A DNA stretch of 64,000 bases. Origin: Phytopythium helicoides. Its lineage: Eukaryota > Oomycota > Peronosporomycetes > Pythiales > Pythiaceae. Of the stretch, positions 25,775 through 36,583 are shown piece by piece. Both the position numbers and the translations under genes were made by a program. The DNA is taken from NCBI GenBank assembly GCA_024867545.1, contig JANFNE010000018.1, positions 434,001 through 498,000 of the forward strand, read 5' to 3'. The number at the start of each line of letters is the position of its first letter. Position 1 is the stretch's first letter. A model generated the notes under the pieces. It saw nothing but the letters and a program-made list of their open reading frames with translations, did not search any database and was not told the DNA's origin.

Positions 25775-26017
25775 ACTATCTCCCAGTAAAACGTCTCGCT
25801 AGGAGTGCTATCTATCCTATCCTATCGACTTTCAACTTTTTAGTATCGACGATGAGGCTTGCTGTCCTCGCTAAGATTTTATAACTAAACGCTTCAAATA
25901 AATCGACTCGATCAATTTCTGCGCGCATGAGAACGCGCTGATACTTCTATTGCAAAGGCACTTTTGGTCTAGATACATCCACGCGGACAACAGTCCATGA
26001 TTACTTTTTCGTAGGCA

Positions 26018-28364
26018 CTACACAACACGATGCCTGGCTGGGTGACGCCGCGGAGACGTCGGAGGAGAAAACAGATCATCTCCCTCACCACCAGAGTCGT
26101 TGAAGTCGTTGATGTCGCCAATGCTCGAGCTCGCGCGGTCGCGGACAGGCACCGCCACAAAGCTCACTGGGAACATCTTTGAGTGGGATTTGGATGTCGC
26201 TGGTCCACTCACAGATCTGGAAAGGGACGCTGGTCCACGACTCATGATTGACGGCAGCCGGAAGATGTTCTTTCGGCGTGCTAGCACGACTTGCCGGTCA
26301 AAGATTGAGGAGCAGCCGAGAAAAACTGAAATAGCAGCGACAAACAGCAAGTAGATGCGCCGTGACACGAGATCAGTATGGTGCGCCTTGATCATGAAGA
26401 TGAGAGCCAATTCACCAATCTGAGAGAGACCTACAGCAGCAACGAGCGCACGTCGGATCGAGATTCGCAACGATGCCATGACGACAGTCATTGACAGGAA
26501 CTTGATCGCAATAATCAAAATGACCATGGACAAAATTTCGCCGGCATTCTTGAGCAAGAACATTGGGTTCAAGATCATTCCCACACACGCGAAAGAACAT
26601 GCTTCCAAACAGGTTCTCCATGACTCGAATCGACGTGAAGGCTCCCTTGGCATCCGCCGATACGTTGACAAACGCCAGACCAGCGAGGAATGCGCCGCAC
26701 TCAAGGGATAGACCAATCATCTCCGTGAACAGTGCCATCGTCAGGCACACTGACACGACACCGAGCAGCACGAGTGGAGACCGATGCACTTCTTCCATCG
26801 CTGTCAAGAATCGAAGCAGTCGTGGGACGACGTATACGTGTAGGGACACGACCATCGCAACCACAGCAGCATATGCGATGATAGATCGCACCATTGCAAC
26901 TCCAATCCACCCGTATGATCGTGACGAAAACCACTCCGGTGTGCCAAGACAGAAACTCATCAGAATGTCTTGGACAGCGATAATGGCTGTCAGCATCTGA
27001 GATAGCATGAAGAGTGGGTTAGCTTTATCAAGCGGTAGCGGCACCAAAACACGCATGCTATCCTCACCCGCCCATATGAAGAGTCTTGAATCTGGTTCGA
27101 CCGAATGTGCTCAGACAGAGGTGCGGTCGTTGTGAAGCAGACGGCAATGCCGACAATCATGCCTTCCAGGAACGAGGATGACTGCAATAGCAACATGTCA
27201 ACCTGTCAGACAAGGAGAAATTATTCCGAGCTGTTCAAAGAATGCAGTGCTTACCCAGCCAATGTAAACCGACATTAGCGCGACAAAGGTCACTGTGAGG
27301 CCGATGTACGCCATGCCCGCAATGAAATACCGCTTGAGCACGTCATCGGGGTGCTGTGGGGTGTATCCTGCACCGTGGCCAAACAGCAGGAAGATGGAGC
27401 CGAAGAGCGAGATCGTCTCAACTTCCTTGTACTGCCGTACAAAACCAAAACATGACGGACCGACCAGCGCGCCTCCTAGCAGGTACCCGACGTGCGGCGG
27501 GATGTTAAAGTACGTCGCAATAATTCCCCCGATCGCTGAGACGCCCAGCAGCACCGCGATCTGACCGAGAAGGTTGAAGTCGTAGTGAAGCACAGCCGGA
27601 TCGGCCTTCTTCTCGACCTCCTCAAGCTTCTTTAGCTGCTCCTCCGAGAGCCCGGTGGTGTTGCGCAGCCTGCCAGTCTCATAGTCGACGGCCTTCATGC
27701 CGTTCTTCTCGATAAACTGCTCCTGCTCCTCCTCCTTCTGTTGTTCAAGCACCTCTCTCAGCTTCTTGGACTGCTCCTCGGTGTCCCTCTCGACGTGCTC
27801 GAGCTCCTCGAGCGTCCCATTGAGCCCCACAGCAAGCCGCTGCAGCTTCTCCTGCACGGCCTGCAGCTGCTCCCTGAGCTGGTTGTTGGCGGCCGCCGCA
27901 CTGGGCTTGCTCATCTCCGCCAGGCTCTTGGCCAGCGTCAGCTCGAGCTGCTGCAGCAGCTGCACGTGCTCGGCCACCTCGTCGATCGACAGCTCGGGCT
28001 CCTCGGCTCCGCGCGTCGACCCGTGTCCTTTCTCGGCCTCCGCCAGCGCCATCAGGGCCTCCGCCTCCTCCTCCGTCGTCGCGTTCTTCCCTCCCAGCGG
28101 CCCTGCAGCTTCCTCGCCTCCGACCTTCGTCTCCAGCAGCCCTGCAGCTTCCTCGCCCCCAATCTTCGTCTCCAGCAGCCCTGTAGCCTCCTCGCCCCCA
28201 ATCTTCTCCGCCAGCAGCCCCGGAGCTTCTCCGCCGCCCTCGGCGCCAACCGCGAGCGCCGCCGCCGTCACCAGCGCCTTCGGCTCGTCGATGTCCAGCG
28301 GGTTGACGCCCAGCGCGCCCGTAGCCGCCAGCAGCGCCGCCAGCAGCAGCAGACGCCGCCGCAT
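26018..28364 (-). CDS. TMCO3-like cation/proton antiporter with N-terminal coiled coil; one apparent frameshift
   Basis: Probable K+ or Na+/H+ antiporter of the CPA2 (Kef-type) superfamily in the secretory or plasma membrane. Exons are 28364-27255, 27202-27068 and 26996-26018. A signal peptide (MRRRLLLLAALLAATGALG) is followed by four Gly/Glu-rich 13-residue repeats, a Gln/Glu-rich coiled coil (about residues 110-230), then the membrane domain beginning FNLLGQIAVLLGVSAIGGII. This plan matches metazoan TMCO3. The third exon needs a one-base correction at about 26591: the frame reads FGSMFF and then continues in the next frame as ACVGMILNPMF, matching the family's FFASIG region. With it the protein is about 740 aa. 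Without it translation would stop at 26412, losing the last transport helices. The C-terminus is Ser/Arg-rich and cytosolic. Confidence 0.82.
28101..28217. repeat. Three 39-bp tandem repeats inside the antiporter gene
   Basis: Three near-identical 39-bp units (28101-28139, 28140-28178, 28179-28217) encode repeats of the form ETKIGGEEAAGLL just after the signal peptide of the TMCO3-like protein. Copy number is likely to vary between strains. Confidence 0.85.
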
Positions 28365-28806
28365 CGTCGGCCGAGAGACTGCGGTAGCGGCCTTTACGGC
28401 AAGTCGGAGATTGCACCGAACGCAACGTCACCAGGAATTAGCGGGAGCGGGGCGGGCAGCAATGCGAGGGTGATCGCGCGCTAATCATGAGGAGCTCAAA
28501 CGAATTAGCCGCTCAGTATGCGCGTAAACCCGCGTATGTATCCACTTTACTCGGCGCAGGTGCGCTGAACCAGGATGCGTCAGCGCCAATACCAACCTCC
28601 GTCCTTAACCCAAGGTGAATCATTGCAAACGTATATAATGTCAGTAAATCGAATGCCACTATCCGCGCCAAGACAGTTGAACGCGCTCGGCGTCTGCTCA
28701 CTCCCCAGCGCCGCGCCATGACCGCATCCGCAATGGTCCTTCTCGGCGCTTCCTGGCACTCCGCAGCTCCCCCACAGCCTCCTAAGCACCACCACCAGCC
28801 CTCGAC
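28365..28806. promoter_or_regulatory. Divergent promoter region (antiporter / DUF1295 protein)
   Basis: 442 bp between divergent start codons. A TATA-like stretch (ACGTATATAATG) lies near 28627-28638, about 170 bp upstream of the plus-strand start. Otherwise nothing specific is visible. Confidence 0.4.
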
Positions 28807-29745
28807 ATGTCCGTCGCGACCTTCGCCGGCGCCTGGAGCGCCCTGCAGCGCGCGCTAGCGGCCGCGAGAGCCCCCGACCTGCTGCGCGACTACGCGCGCG
28901 CGGACGCGCTGGCCGTGGGGCTGCAGCTCACGGCGGGCGTCGCGCTGCTCTGCTGGCTCGCGAGCGTCGTCACGCGCAACTACTCGCACGTGGACCGCGT
29001 CTGGTCGCTCACGCCGATCGCCTACGCGTGGCACTTCGCGGCCCACGCCTTCTTCGCCGACGGCGCGTGGGACGCGCGGCTCGTGCTCATGGCGGTGCTC
29101 GCCACGCTATGGGGGCTGCGACTCACATTTAACTTCTGGCGCAAGGGCGGCTACAGCCTCAGCGAGGAGGACTACCGCTGGGCCGTCGTGCGCAAGCACC
29201 TCCACTGGACGCTCTACCAGATCTTCAACGTCGTATTCATCGCCGGGTACCAGAACCTGCTGCTTTTCCTCATCGTGCTGCCCAGCTACGCCGCGTACGT
29301 GCACCGCGGCTCGGCGCTCACTGCCGTCGACGGGCTCGCGGCCGTGCTCTTCCTGGGCTTCCTCACGCTTGAGACCGTCGCCGACCAGCAGCAGTGGAAC
29401 TTCTACAAGGCCAAGTACGCCCTCATCGCGGCCAAGCAGCCGCTCACGGGCGACTACAAGGCCGGTTTCAACCGCAGCGGACTCTTCAAGTACAGCCGCC
29501 ACGCCAACTTCTTCGGCGAGTTCTCGCTCTGGTGGGCCTTCTACCTCTTCAGCGTCGCCCCCACCGGTGCTTTGATCAACCCGACTATCACCGGCACCGT
29601 GCTGCTCACGCTACTCTTCGTCGGCTCGACGCAGTTCACCGAGTACATCACGGCGTCCAAGTACCCGGAGTACCGCGAGTACCAGGCCAGTGTCTCAAAG
29701 TGGGTGCCGCTGCCGCCGCGTGCAGCGCCGAAGCGTGTCGACTAG
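28807..29745 (+). CDS. DUF1295 / steroid 5-alpha-reductase-like membrane protein
   Basis: Intronless, 312 aa. The family contains poorly characterised NAD(P)H-dependent membrane reductases related to the C-terminal domain of 3-oxo-5-alpha-steroid 4-dehydrogenases. Several hydrophobic helices are visible, starting with ALAVGLQLTAGVALLCWLAS. Family landmarks are DRVWSLTP, TFNFWRKGGYSLSEEDYRW, LETVADQQQWNFYKAK, and the conserved C-terminal cofactor-side block GLFKYSRHANFFGEFSLWW followed by EYREYQASVSKWVPLPP. Length matches the family. The gene is very GC-rich, with clear third-position G/C bias. A sterol or fatty-acyl substrate is possible, but nothing in the sequence fixes it. Confidence 0.87.
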   Translation: MSVATFAGAWSALQRALAAARAPDLLRDYARADALAVGLQLTAGVALLCWLASVVTRNYSHVDRVWSLTPIAYAWHFAAHAFFADGAWDARLVLMAVLATLWGLRLTFNFWRKGGYSLSEEDYRWAVVRKHLHWTLYQIFNVVFIAGYQNLLLFLIVLPSYAAYVHRGSALTAVDGLAAVLFLGFLTLETVADQQQWNFYKAKYALIAAKQPLTGDYKAGFNRSGLFKYSRHANFFGEFSLWWAFYLFSVAPTGALINPTITGTVLLTLLFVGSTQFTEYITASKYPEYREYQASVSKWVPLPPRAAPKRVD

Positions 29746-29911
29746 AAGCCTTTGGTCGAGAGCTCCCAGTCAACGAACGATGTGGACTCACATGCAGCGT
29801 TGACTCGCGCAAAAATGCATTCAATGCTTCCATTACACCGACACCTATAAACTTGAACACGATCCTTATACCGGTCAGTTCTCTAGCGAGGAGCGAAGAG
29901 GAGCGACGCGC

Positions 29912-32075
29912 CTACGCCACAGGCGGCACCTCGGCCTCCACCTCATCGTCGTCGTCGTCCTTGTCCATACCAAGCTTGGTCGCCAGCGTCGTCTCCATGC
30001 GCTGCAGCTGCTTGGCCAGCTCGCCGATCTGCTTCGAGTGGCTCGTAATCGCGTGGACCATGGACGACTGCTGGTTGCGAAGCTGCTCCTGTGTGTTGGT
30101 TGTCTGTGACAGCAACTCAAGCAGTCGTCGCTCCATGTCGTTGTCTCCATTCGCCTGCGCCTGCTGTTGTGGCTGCTGCTGAGGCGCTGGCTGCTGCTGC
30201 TGCTGTGACTGCGGCGGCTGTGGTTGTTGCACTGCAGGTGCAGCTGGTTCACCCGCGGGCTTGCTAGGGGGAGCCGCTGGGAGTGCTGGCGGGGCTGGCC
30301 GCGGCGGAGGCTCTTGGACGGGAGGCGGGCTCGGGATCCTCTTCGGAGGAGGGATGGGAGGAGCCGCCGGAGCGCTTGGAGGAGGTGGCCGCGATCCAGA
30401 CCGCTTGCTGTGATGGCTGTGGCTGCTGTGGTGCGACGAGTGACCCGACGTATTGCTGTCCACGCTCTCTGTGCGACGACCGCTCGAATGCGTTGGCGTC
30501 ACGACAGGTTTCACCGGAGACCGACCTGCCGTGTACTCCTCGTCCACCGTTGGTGCCTTGGCAAGAATCTCATCCAGCTTGCGCTGCAGCCCACGCACCA
30601 CAGCCTGCAGCTGGGCCACAACGTCCATACACGCGTAGCGTGGCTTGACATCAAATACCTCGACGGCGCCGACAATGTGTCCGTTGCTCAGCGTGAGCGG
30701 GATGCCGGCGTAGAATCCAGCACGGATCGACTCGCGAGCCCACGGGTTCGCGGCGAAGCGAACGTCACGAGCAACCTCGCTGCACACGAGCGGTCCTCCG
30801 TTGCGGCACGTATGCGCCGCAAGTGACTTGTGCCGGTCGATCTTGTCGAGGTTCCCCACGCCATTCTCCGCCACTGGTGCATACACGTGCTTGTCCAGCA
30901 GACCGACGAGTGCCATGGGGCTGGAGGTCGCGATAGCAGCCATGGAGCACAGCTGGTTCATAGTCGTCTGGCTACCCGGCACGGCCCCAAGCTTGAGCGC
31001 GTTGCGCAATGTACGAACTGAGCGCAGGCGGTCCTTCTCGTTGTCTAGCGGCTTGGCGGCCACGAACTGCGGGCTCTTGCCGCCCGCGTTGGGGTCCGCG
31101 AGCTCGAGGAAGAATGGGTACGGCACATCGGCGTACTCGCGGATGGGCGCGCAGGCTTCGTTGTGGCATAGCGGGCACAGGCCGCCGCCGCCGCCGCCGC
31201 CGCCGTGGTGGTGGGAACTATAGCTACTCTCGTCGTCGCCCAGGGGCCCCGCGTTGTTGGAGCCGAGCGAGTCGCGCCGGTTGTTGCTGGACACGGCGCT
31301 CGATTTTCGGCGCAGCTGCGGCGGCGGGCCCGAGCTGGCGGCGCTGCCGTTGCCGAGGTTGGAGGCGCTGGTGGAGCGCTTGTCCATGGGCGGCGTGTTG
31401 TCGACTGCCGGCGCTGGGTCCCGCCGACGACGTGTTTGAGTTGGACGCGTAGGACGCGACGCTGAGTCTGTCGCTGCCTCCGAATCCATCGCTTGGCGGC
31501 GCTCCAAGTCCGCCGCTGGTGGGCGGGTTGGAGCTGGAGGCGAAGATGCGGTCGTAGAAGTCGTCCTGGCTGGCGATGGCGCTGAGCTTGCACGTGACGC
31601 ACATGCGCACGGTGATGGCTCCCTCGAACGTGGACTCGACCTTGCGGCTGATGCTGCAGCTGCTGCATACGACGGCCGTGCACGTGCGGCAGTAGTGCCT
31701 GCGGCGCAGCGGGTTGAACGACTTGCCGCAGACCGAGCACTTCTTGTGCTGCTTGCTGTCGAGCACCGAGGGCGGTCCGTGCGCCGCGGACGCGGTCGTC
31801 GCGCTGGCCTCCGCGGTCGAGTGCGTCGACGGCGGCGTGTGCGCCGACTCGTGCTTGGCGATGAAGGTGGTCGTGGTCGAGCCGAGCACGCTGCTGTTGG
31901 TCGTGAAGGTCATGGCGGCCTTGGAGCCCTGCGGGTGCTGCGAGAGCTGGTGGCTGCGGCTGTGGCTGCGCCCGCCGCCGTTCATCGTGAGCACCGAGGA
32001 GCGCGCGTCGGTCGCGGAGGCGGCGGCGGCGGCGTCTGCGTCTGCGGGGGCCTTGGGCTCGAACAGGCGGCGCAT
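29912..32075 (-). CDS. FYVE-GAF protein, copy 1; one apparent frameshift
   Basis: Probable PI3P-binding protein of endosomal membranes with a GAF-type sensor domain. From the ATG at 32075, a Ser/Thr-rich lead of about 110 residues precedes a FYVE-type zinc finger with CSVCGKSFNPLRRRHYC and paired cysteines to MCVTC; the RRRHYC core is the phosphoinositide-binding motif. After a low-complexity stretch the frame changes by one base between about 31400 and 31470 (a GGG run at 31417-31419 is one candidate). It then runs on through CPLCHNEACAPI and a GAF-like domain (CSMAAIATSSPMALVGLL ... AAHTCRNGGPLV ... YAGIPLTLSNGHIVGAVEVFDV). A Pro-rich and poly-Gln linker follows, then a coiled coil (MERRLLELLSQTTNTQEQLR) and an acidic end. 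It is paralogous to the gene at 38124-40753 but has no PH or DEP domain upstream. Confidence 0.78.
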
Positions 32076-33580
32076 GAACGACCGACGCCAAGTGAGGGGA
32101 GGGGGCCAGGAGAAGGGGAGGAAGGCTGGGCGACGTGCGTAGCCCTCCGCGCCAGCTGGCGACGCAAAACTACGGTACAAACCCGCCGCGGGCCGGAACT
32201 GGCCGTTTTTCGACAAGCGACGCCTCGAGTAGGTTGACATTCGGTGGAGTCGGCTGCCAGCGCTCCCCCCGCTGCGCTGCCGCAGACGGCTGTCCACGGC
32301 GCTGCGGCACGCGCAGAGACGACCAGCAGACACGCGGTGGGATGGTTACAGGAGCTTCGCGGATCGCTGTACATTGCAGAGCGCGCCAGATCACGCTGCT
32401 GCCTGCCCGCGCGCGCGCTGGTGGTGGCAGAGCAACTTTTGTGAGAGCGCTCGAAATCGTAAAAGTACTCACATAGACACTTAATCGCGAATCTATGAGG
32501 ATGGACAAACGCTAGTAATCCCCGATCAGGTTTAGCTTCGGGCTCTTGCGTTGCCGAAAGATCTGAACACTATACTTGAACGGGATCATAACGGCGGCCA
32601 GCAGGAGGGTGAACCGTGTTTTCAGTGTGGACATGAGTATGGGAGAGCAGTCCGACACGCAACCAACGAGCCAAATAGCCTAAGGCGGCTGGACTCTCCT
32701 CCTTGCTACTTACTGCTGATGGTGTGGCCATCAGTCCACGGACGAGCTGCTCTATGCAGATGACCAGGCGGCCTGTCCTGTCGTGGCGGAGAAGGAGTAG
32801 CAGAGGCCATTACGACAGAGCTGGGATGCACAATGCTGCACGACCTGGTTGTCATGAGGCGTGAGCTACAGTGGCCACGGAGCGTTGCACACCGCAGTAA
32901 CTGCTCCGGCAGCGTCACCTTCCCGAGCTGGGTGATGTATCATACAAGCTGTGCAAAATCCCGAGAAGAATGCGTCACTCAACACTTCGACGCCTCTCCT
33001 GGCCGATCGCAGACGATATCTTTGAATCTGGCGCAAGGAGCGAACACATGCGCTTTCTAGACGAGACTCCGCTCACGTCTCACACTAAGCCGGCAAGCGG
33101 TCGACGCAAGTGGCGACTCTCTTTCATGCTGCCAGCAGTCTTTGAAGTCCGACCTCGCGATGCACCTCGAACGTTGCGACGAGCTGGTCGTCGTCGGGTG
33201 TCTACAACGGAGCAGACTGCCAGCCACACGTTGCCTCGGACAATCCTTTCCATGGTGAGCCACTGTCGCTGTACGCATCGGCACCGCCGTGGCGATGGGC
33301 CGAGCGTTTGATCGCCAACCGGAACGGTGGCAATAACGGAGTGTGAATTGCGCTGAGCGGCATCCCACTTGACGCGCTGATCAGCCAGCCTGATGCTGAT
33401 CTGATCACCGACACGACACTGTTCAACTTTTGTGATGCAACTCGTCATCGAAAACATGATCGTGTCTATTGCTCGGGAACAGCCTCCTACCCCGCACTAC
33501 AAGTCTAGAGGAAGTGAGCAATCTCGACAGTGGTAGATTGAAAGAAAGCAACACCGGCAACAAGCCCTCAGCACCGCAGC
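32076..33580. other. Intergenic 1.5 kb, no gene recognised
   Basis: Upstream of FYVE-GAF copy 1. It should carry that gene's promoter. A few ORFs of 60-125 codons occur in several frames but none has a recognisable family, splice structure or strong coding signal. In particular I see no PH or DEP coding sequence that would match the paralog. Confidence 0.45.
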
Positions 33581-33803
33581 CTACAAGTGGCGGCCACGCA
33601 ATGTATACATCATATCGGGCTCCCACAGCTTCGGCACGAACTTCACCACCGCGTCGATCTCCGCCTTGATCTCGGGCGTAATCTTGTCGACGAACGCCAG
33701 AGCCTTGATCGTCTCCTCCAATTGAGCAGAGTTGCGAGCACCAAGCATCACCGTCGACACGTTCCCGTTCGAAACGCACCACGCAATCGACATCTGTGCC
33801 ATG
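33581..33803 (-). pseudogene. Truncated 3' copy of the aldo-keto reductase gene
   Basis: This 223-bp segment is the 3' end of the aldo-keto reductase gene at 36584-37645. It covers the last 70 or so codons, from MAQMSIAWCVSNGNVSTVML to the stop codon. Homology stops abruptly at 33803, inside the codon following the Met (GCCATG then TAAACC instead of GAACAG), so about 80% of the gene is missing. Across 33630-33803 only a few bases differ from the full copy, whereas the last 15 or so codons are clearly more diverged (EPDMMYTLRG against APDFLYTQRG). An upstream in-frame ATG at 34003 opens a 140-codon ORF, but its first half matches nothing. A TIM-barrel fragment this small cannot be an active enzyme. 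Confidence 0.88.
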
Positions 33804-34181
33804 TAAACCCGAGAACTCAACTGAGGATTTGACTGCTGTTGGCGGCTCCTATTCGCCGAGCCGTCCCTGCTTACGGCGAGTTGGTCGTTGTAAACGGGCG
33901 GGTGAAGCGACCTCCGGCATGTTGCACTCGCCTTGATCTGTGCCAAGCGACGTGATTCGCTGGTTCGCGATTTGGACGCGCACGCGATTGGCTGAAAGGC
34001 CAATGATTATCACTAGGATTCTGAAGTAATCGTTTGCTCATCTCCTTTTGCAGGCCCTTACCACCGCAAGTACCGTGGTTGAAGCGCGCAGACCTTAGGC
34101 GGTGGTCATTGCGCTGCTCCAATGAGAGGGATGCATTCAGAAACTGCCGTTTGATCCGTCGACTGCTCCTTCCAGAGAGCC
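33804..34181. other. Intergenic, promoter of the M96-family gene
   Basis: 378 bp between the aldo-keto reductase fragment and the M96-family start. No ORF or repeat of note. Confidence 0.4.
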
Positions 34182-34733
34182 ATGAGCTTCCTGGTTGATC
34201 ACGATGAGGAGCCGCCGCTAACGCTTGAGGCTGCATTCGAGCTCATCGAAGCGTGTAGCATGGATACCGACGACTTGTCCAGCGATTCACACGCCAAACC
34301 TACCCCACCGTCGACCGTATCCAGTGCCGCCGACGAGCAAACGCTACCCCGTGCAAAATTTGTCAAGAGGCCGAGGCGTAGGTTGTGTGCGTCCACGGAC
34401 CGTCGCCGCAAACGGGAGATTCAAATGCTGAGAGAGCTGGTGGAGGAGCTCGAGAGGCAACTTGTACAGCTCCAGCGTCGTCACAAGTACCAGCTTGGTG
34501 AATCGATGGCGGTCGAAGAACCAGGAGTGAGGCAGCGCAACCTATCTTCAGGTCCAGACTCCAGATCCTCGGCGACGGAAAAGGAGAGCACCCCCTCAGT
34601 GTGGAAGGACCTCGCTGTCATTCAGAGCCGAGAGCGTCATCGCTCCGAGATTTTGAACCGCAATCTCAAGGCCATTTGGGCGAATCAGTGGAAGTTTAAT
34701 GAGTCCCTGCGTCGAAAACTCAACAAGTTCTGA
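34182..34733 (+). CDS. M96 mating-specific-family / bZIP-like protein, short form
   Basis: 183 aa, intronless. The layout is that of oomycete M96 mating-specific-family proteins: an acidic start (MSFLVDHDEEPPLTLEAAFE), a Pro/Ser linker, a basic stretch (KRPRRRLCASTDRRRKREIQ) leading into a leucine-rich heptad helix (MLRELVEELERQLVQLQRR), and the WKDLAVIQSRERHRSEILNR block. Full-length family members usually continue for several hundred residues into a START-like region. Here a stop follows directly after LRRKLNKF, and nothing like the missing part is seen in the next 500 bp. It is therefore either a genuine short paralog or a 3'-truncated gene. DNA or RNA binding through the basic helix is inferred. 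Confidence 0.7.
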   Translation: MSFLVDHDEEPPLTLEAAFELIEACSMDTDDLSSDSHAKPTPPSTVSSAADEQTLPRAKFVKRPRRRLCASTDRRRKREIQMLRELVEELERQLVQLQRRHKYQLGESMAVEEPGVRQRNLSSGPDSRSSATEKESTPSVWKDLAVIQSRERHRSEILNRNLKAIWANQWKFNESLRRKLNKF

Positions 34734-36583
34734 ACAGGTGTTTGTTGTCTTCTTGGCTCCACGCAGAGTTTTGTTGCTAATCAAAACATTGGCGAAGAAC
34801 GTATTTGTTGGTGGTAAGCCTCGTTGCTTTCTTGGCTGATCTCGAGTATCGTTTTATTCACGTGGCCTTGCACACAATAGCAACCAATTTCTCATACTTT
34901 GCGTTGTCAATCGGGACCTGAGCAACAAGAGTACTTTTTTGTTCTTAAATACAAGCTCTACCAACCTGTCAGGGTGTCTGGCTGATAGATTGGTGAAAAA
35001 TTCAAACCAACTGTAGCTCGCATAAGCTTACGTGTTTCCCTTCTTTACCAACGAAATGCGACGGAGAGAACTAGAAACGACCTGCTCACTGGTAGAGATG
35101 ACGATCATGATAGACGACACGACCGCTACCAAAGAGCTCTACACTCTCTTAGAACAAGAGAAGAGTTATATGTAGATCAGCTACGAGCTGCTGATTTCGA
35201 ATTCAACCAACCACAGCGACCACAACAAACTAGTAGTAGGTGTAAAGGTTGCAGTCAAGACGCTCGACACCGTCGGAACTTTAGGGTGAAATGTGAAATG
35301 TACCGTTTGGTTTGTCAGTTTGTCAAAACTCTGGAATCACGAGTCTTATGGTGGATATACTTTCCGTCATCACTGTACTTTCATTTTTTGCGTTTTTGCG
35401 TTTCATCATGGAGCCACGAATTGATGTAGAAGTGAAACAGAAGCACACTTTACAGATGCTCCCTCAGAGCCAGCGACATCTTCACTTCTCTCGGACATCG
35501 TCTGAACCGCAGTTGCTCTCGTGTCGATCATGGGACTCAATGCGGATATATTGGTGGGGATAGTCTCTCCATCAGGGGCGATCTCCTTATCAGAAAGCGC
35601 GCCAGTAGGATTAGCGATCTCAACAGCAGATACACGCTTCTCACCCGAGGTCCCGGAAGAAGCTCGATCAACGCAGTCAGTCGACACGCCAGCGCTGACC
35701 CCGGTATGAAAAGGCGTTGCTATGGGGGCGGGACAAAATGGCTTCAGCGGCTCACTTCTCAAACAACTCAGCAAGGATCGATACGGACCGCTTCGCAAAA
35801 GTCACCCTCGTGCGTCTGGCGGTCGCTAACGGGACCGCGGCTTCGGTAACCTTGTCTTGAGCAATTTCGTCTTGGGCTATGGCAGAATCCTCGACAACGA
35901 GGAGAGGGTCGTTGGCGGTGCTGTTGGCGCAGTCGAGGTCCCTCGTTGTCGCTCCTCAAGTCGCAGTTAACAGAGAAAGTTGACGCCACTCGCACTTCAA
36001 CAATGGCTTCAAGTTGCGATTATACAAACAACAAGTCAATAGATCTTGGCGTGGCGCGGTGTACATTATGCACGAGGTGGCGTCTGCGCGAGTAGCGAGC
36101 ATTGCATCACGCGAGCGAAATTGGAGCATTCGCTAATTTCGCTAATGAGAATAGCGCAGCGGCCGATTTCCTGCCGAGAGACCAAGTATGCAACTAGAGT
36201 TGGTGATCTTGCTGGTTCCAATGCTTCCGATCACGCAGAGAGCGAGAGAGCTCCTTCTGCGGATATGATTGTGGGCGTGAAGGTGAGAGGCTGAGTGAAC
36301 CAAACGCGCTTTTGTCGGTCGTCAGGATCAACTATGAACTCGGGAGGGTTTCGCTCAAGCTAGCACTGTCAAACTGCTCCGGTTGAGTCGCCCCGAAAAT
36401 GACGAGCTCTTCGCGACGTTCGTGATTTAACACTTCAGCAATTCCAGAACACAATCGCTAGTTTTGTCAGTGAGATGACAAAAGTTCATTGTATTCGATG
36501 CTTGTCCGCAGTTGTGAGCGACGTTATCCACACTATTCGATACGGAACACCTTCCATATCACTGCCACGCCACACGGTACACT
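34734..36583. other. Intergenic 1.85 kb, possible gene debris
   Basis: Between the M96-family gene and the aldo-keto reductase. Short ORFs occur on both strands (for example minus-strand 35798-35406, 130 codons, and plus-strand 36046-36294, 82 codons) but none resembles a known family. At 35097-35290 a reading frame broken by a TAG at 35173 looks like decayed coding sequence, though I cannot name it. No terminal repeats or transposase were seen. Confidence 0.4.

Noticed and set aside
27697..28484. Two plus-strand ORFs of about 250 codons opposite the antiporter exon, rich in Ser/Ala or Gln/Leu/Arg.
   Set aside because: They are shadows of a GC-rich coding exon with strong third-position bias; no family, start context or splice signals of their own.
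30224..31452. Overlapping plus-strand ORFs over the FYVE-GAF copy 1 gene.
   Set aside because: Arg/Cys/Trp-rich composition typical of antisense frames in GC-rich genes.
33581..34003. A 140-codon ORF that could be a short functional reductase-like protein.
   Set aside because: Only the last 70 or so codons match the reductase; the catalytic residues and most of the barrel are missing.
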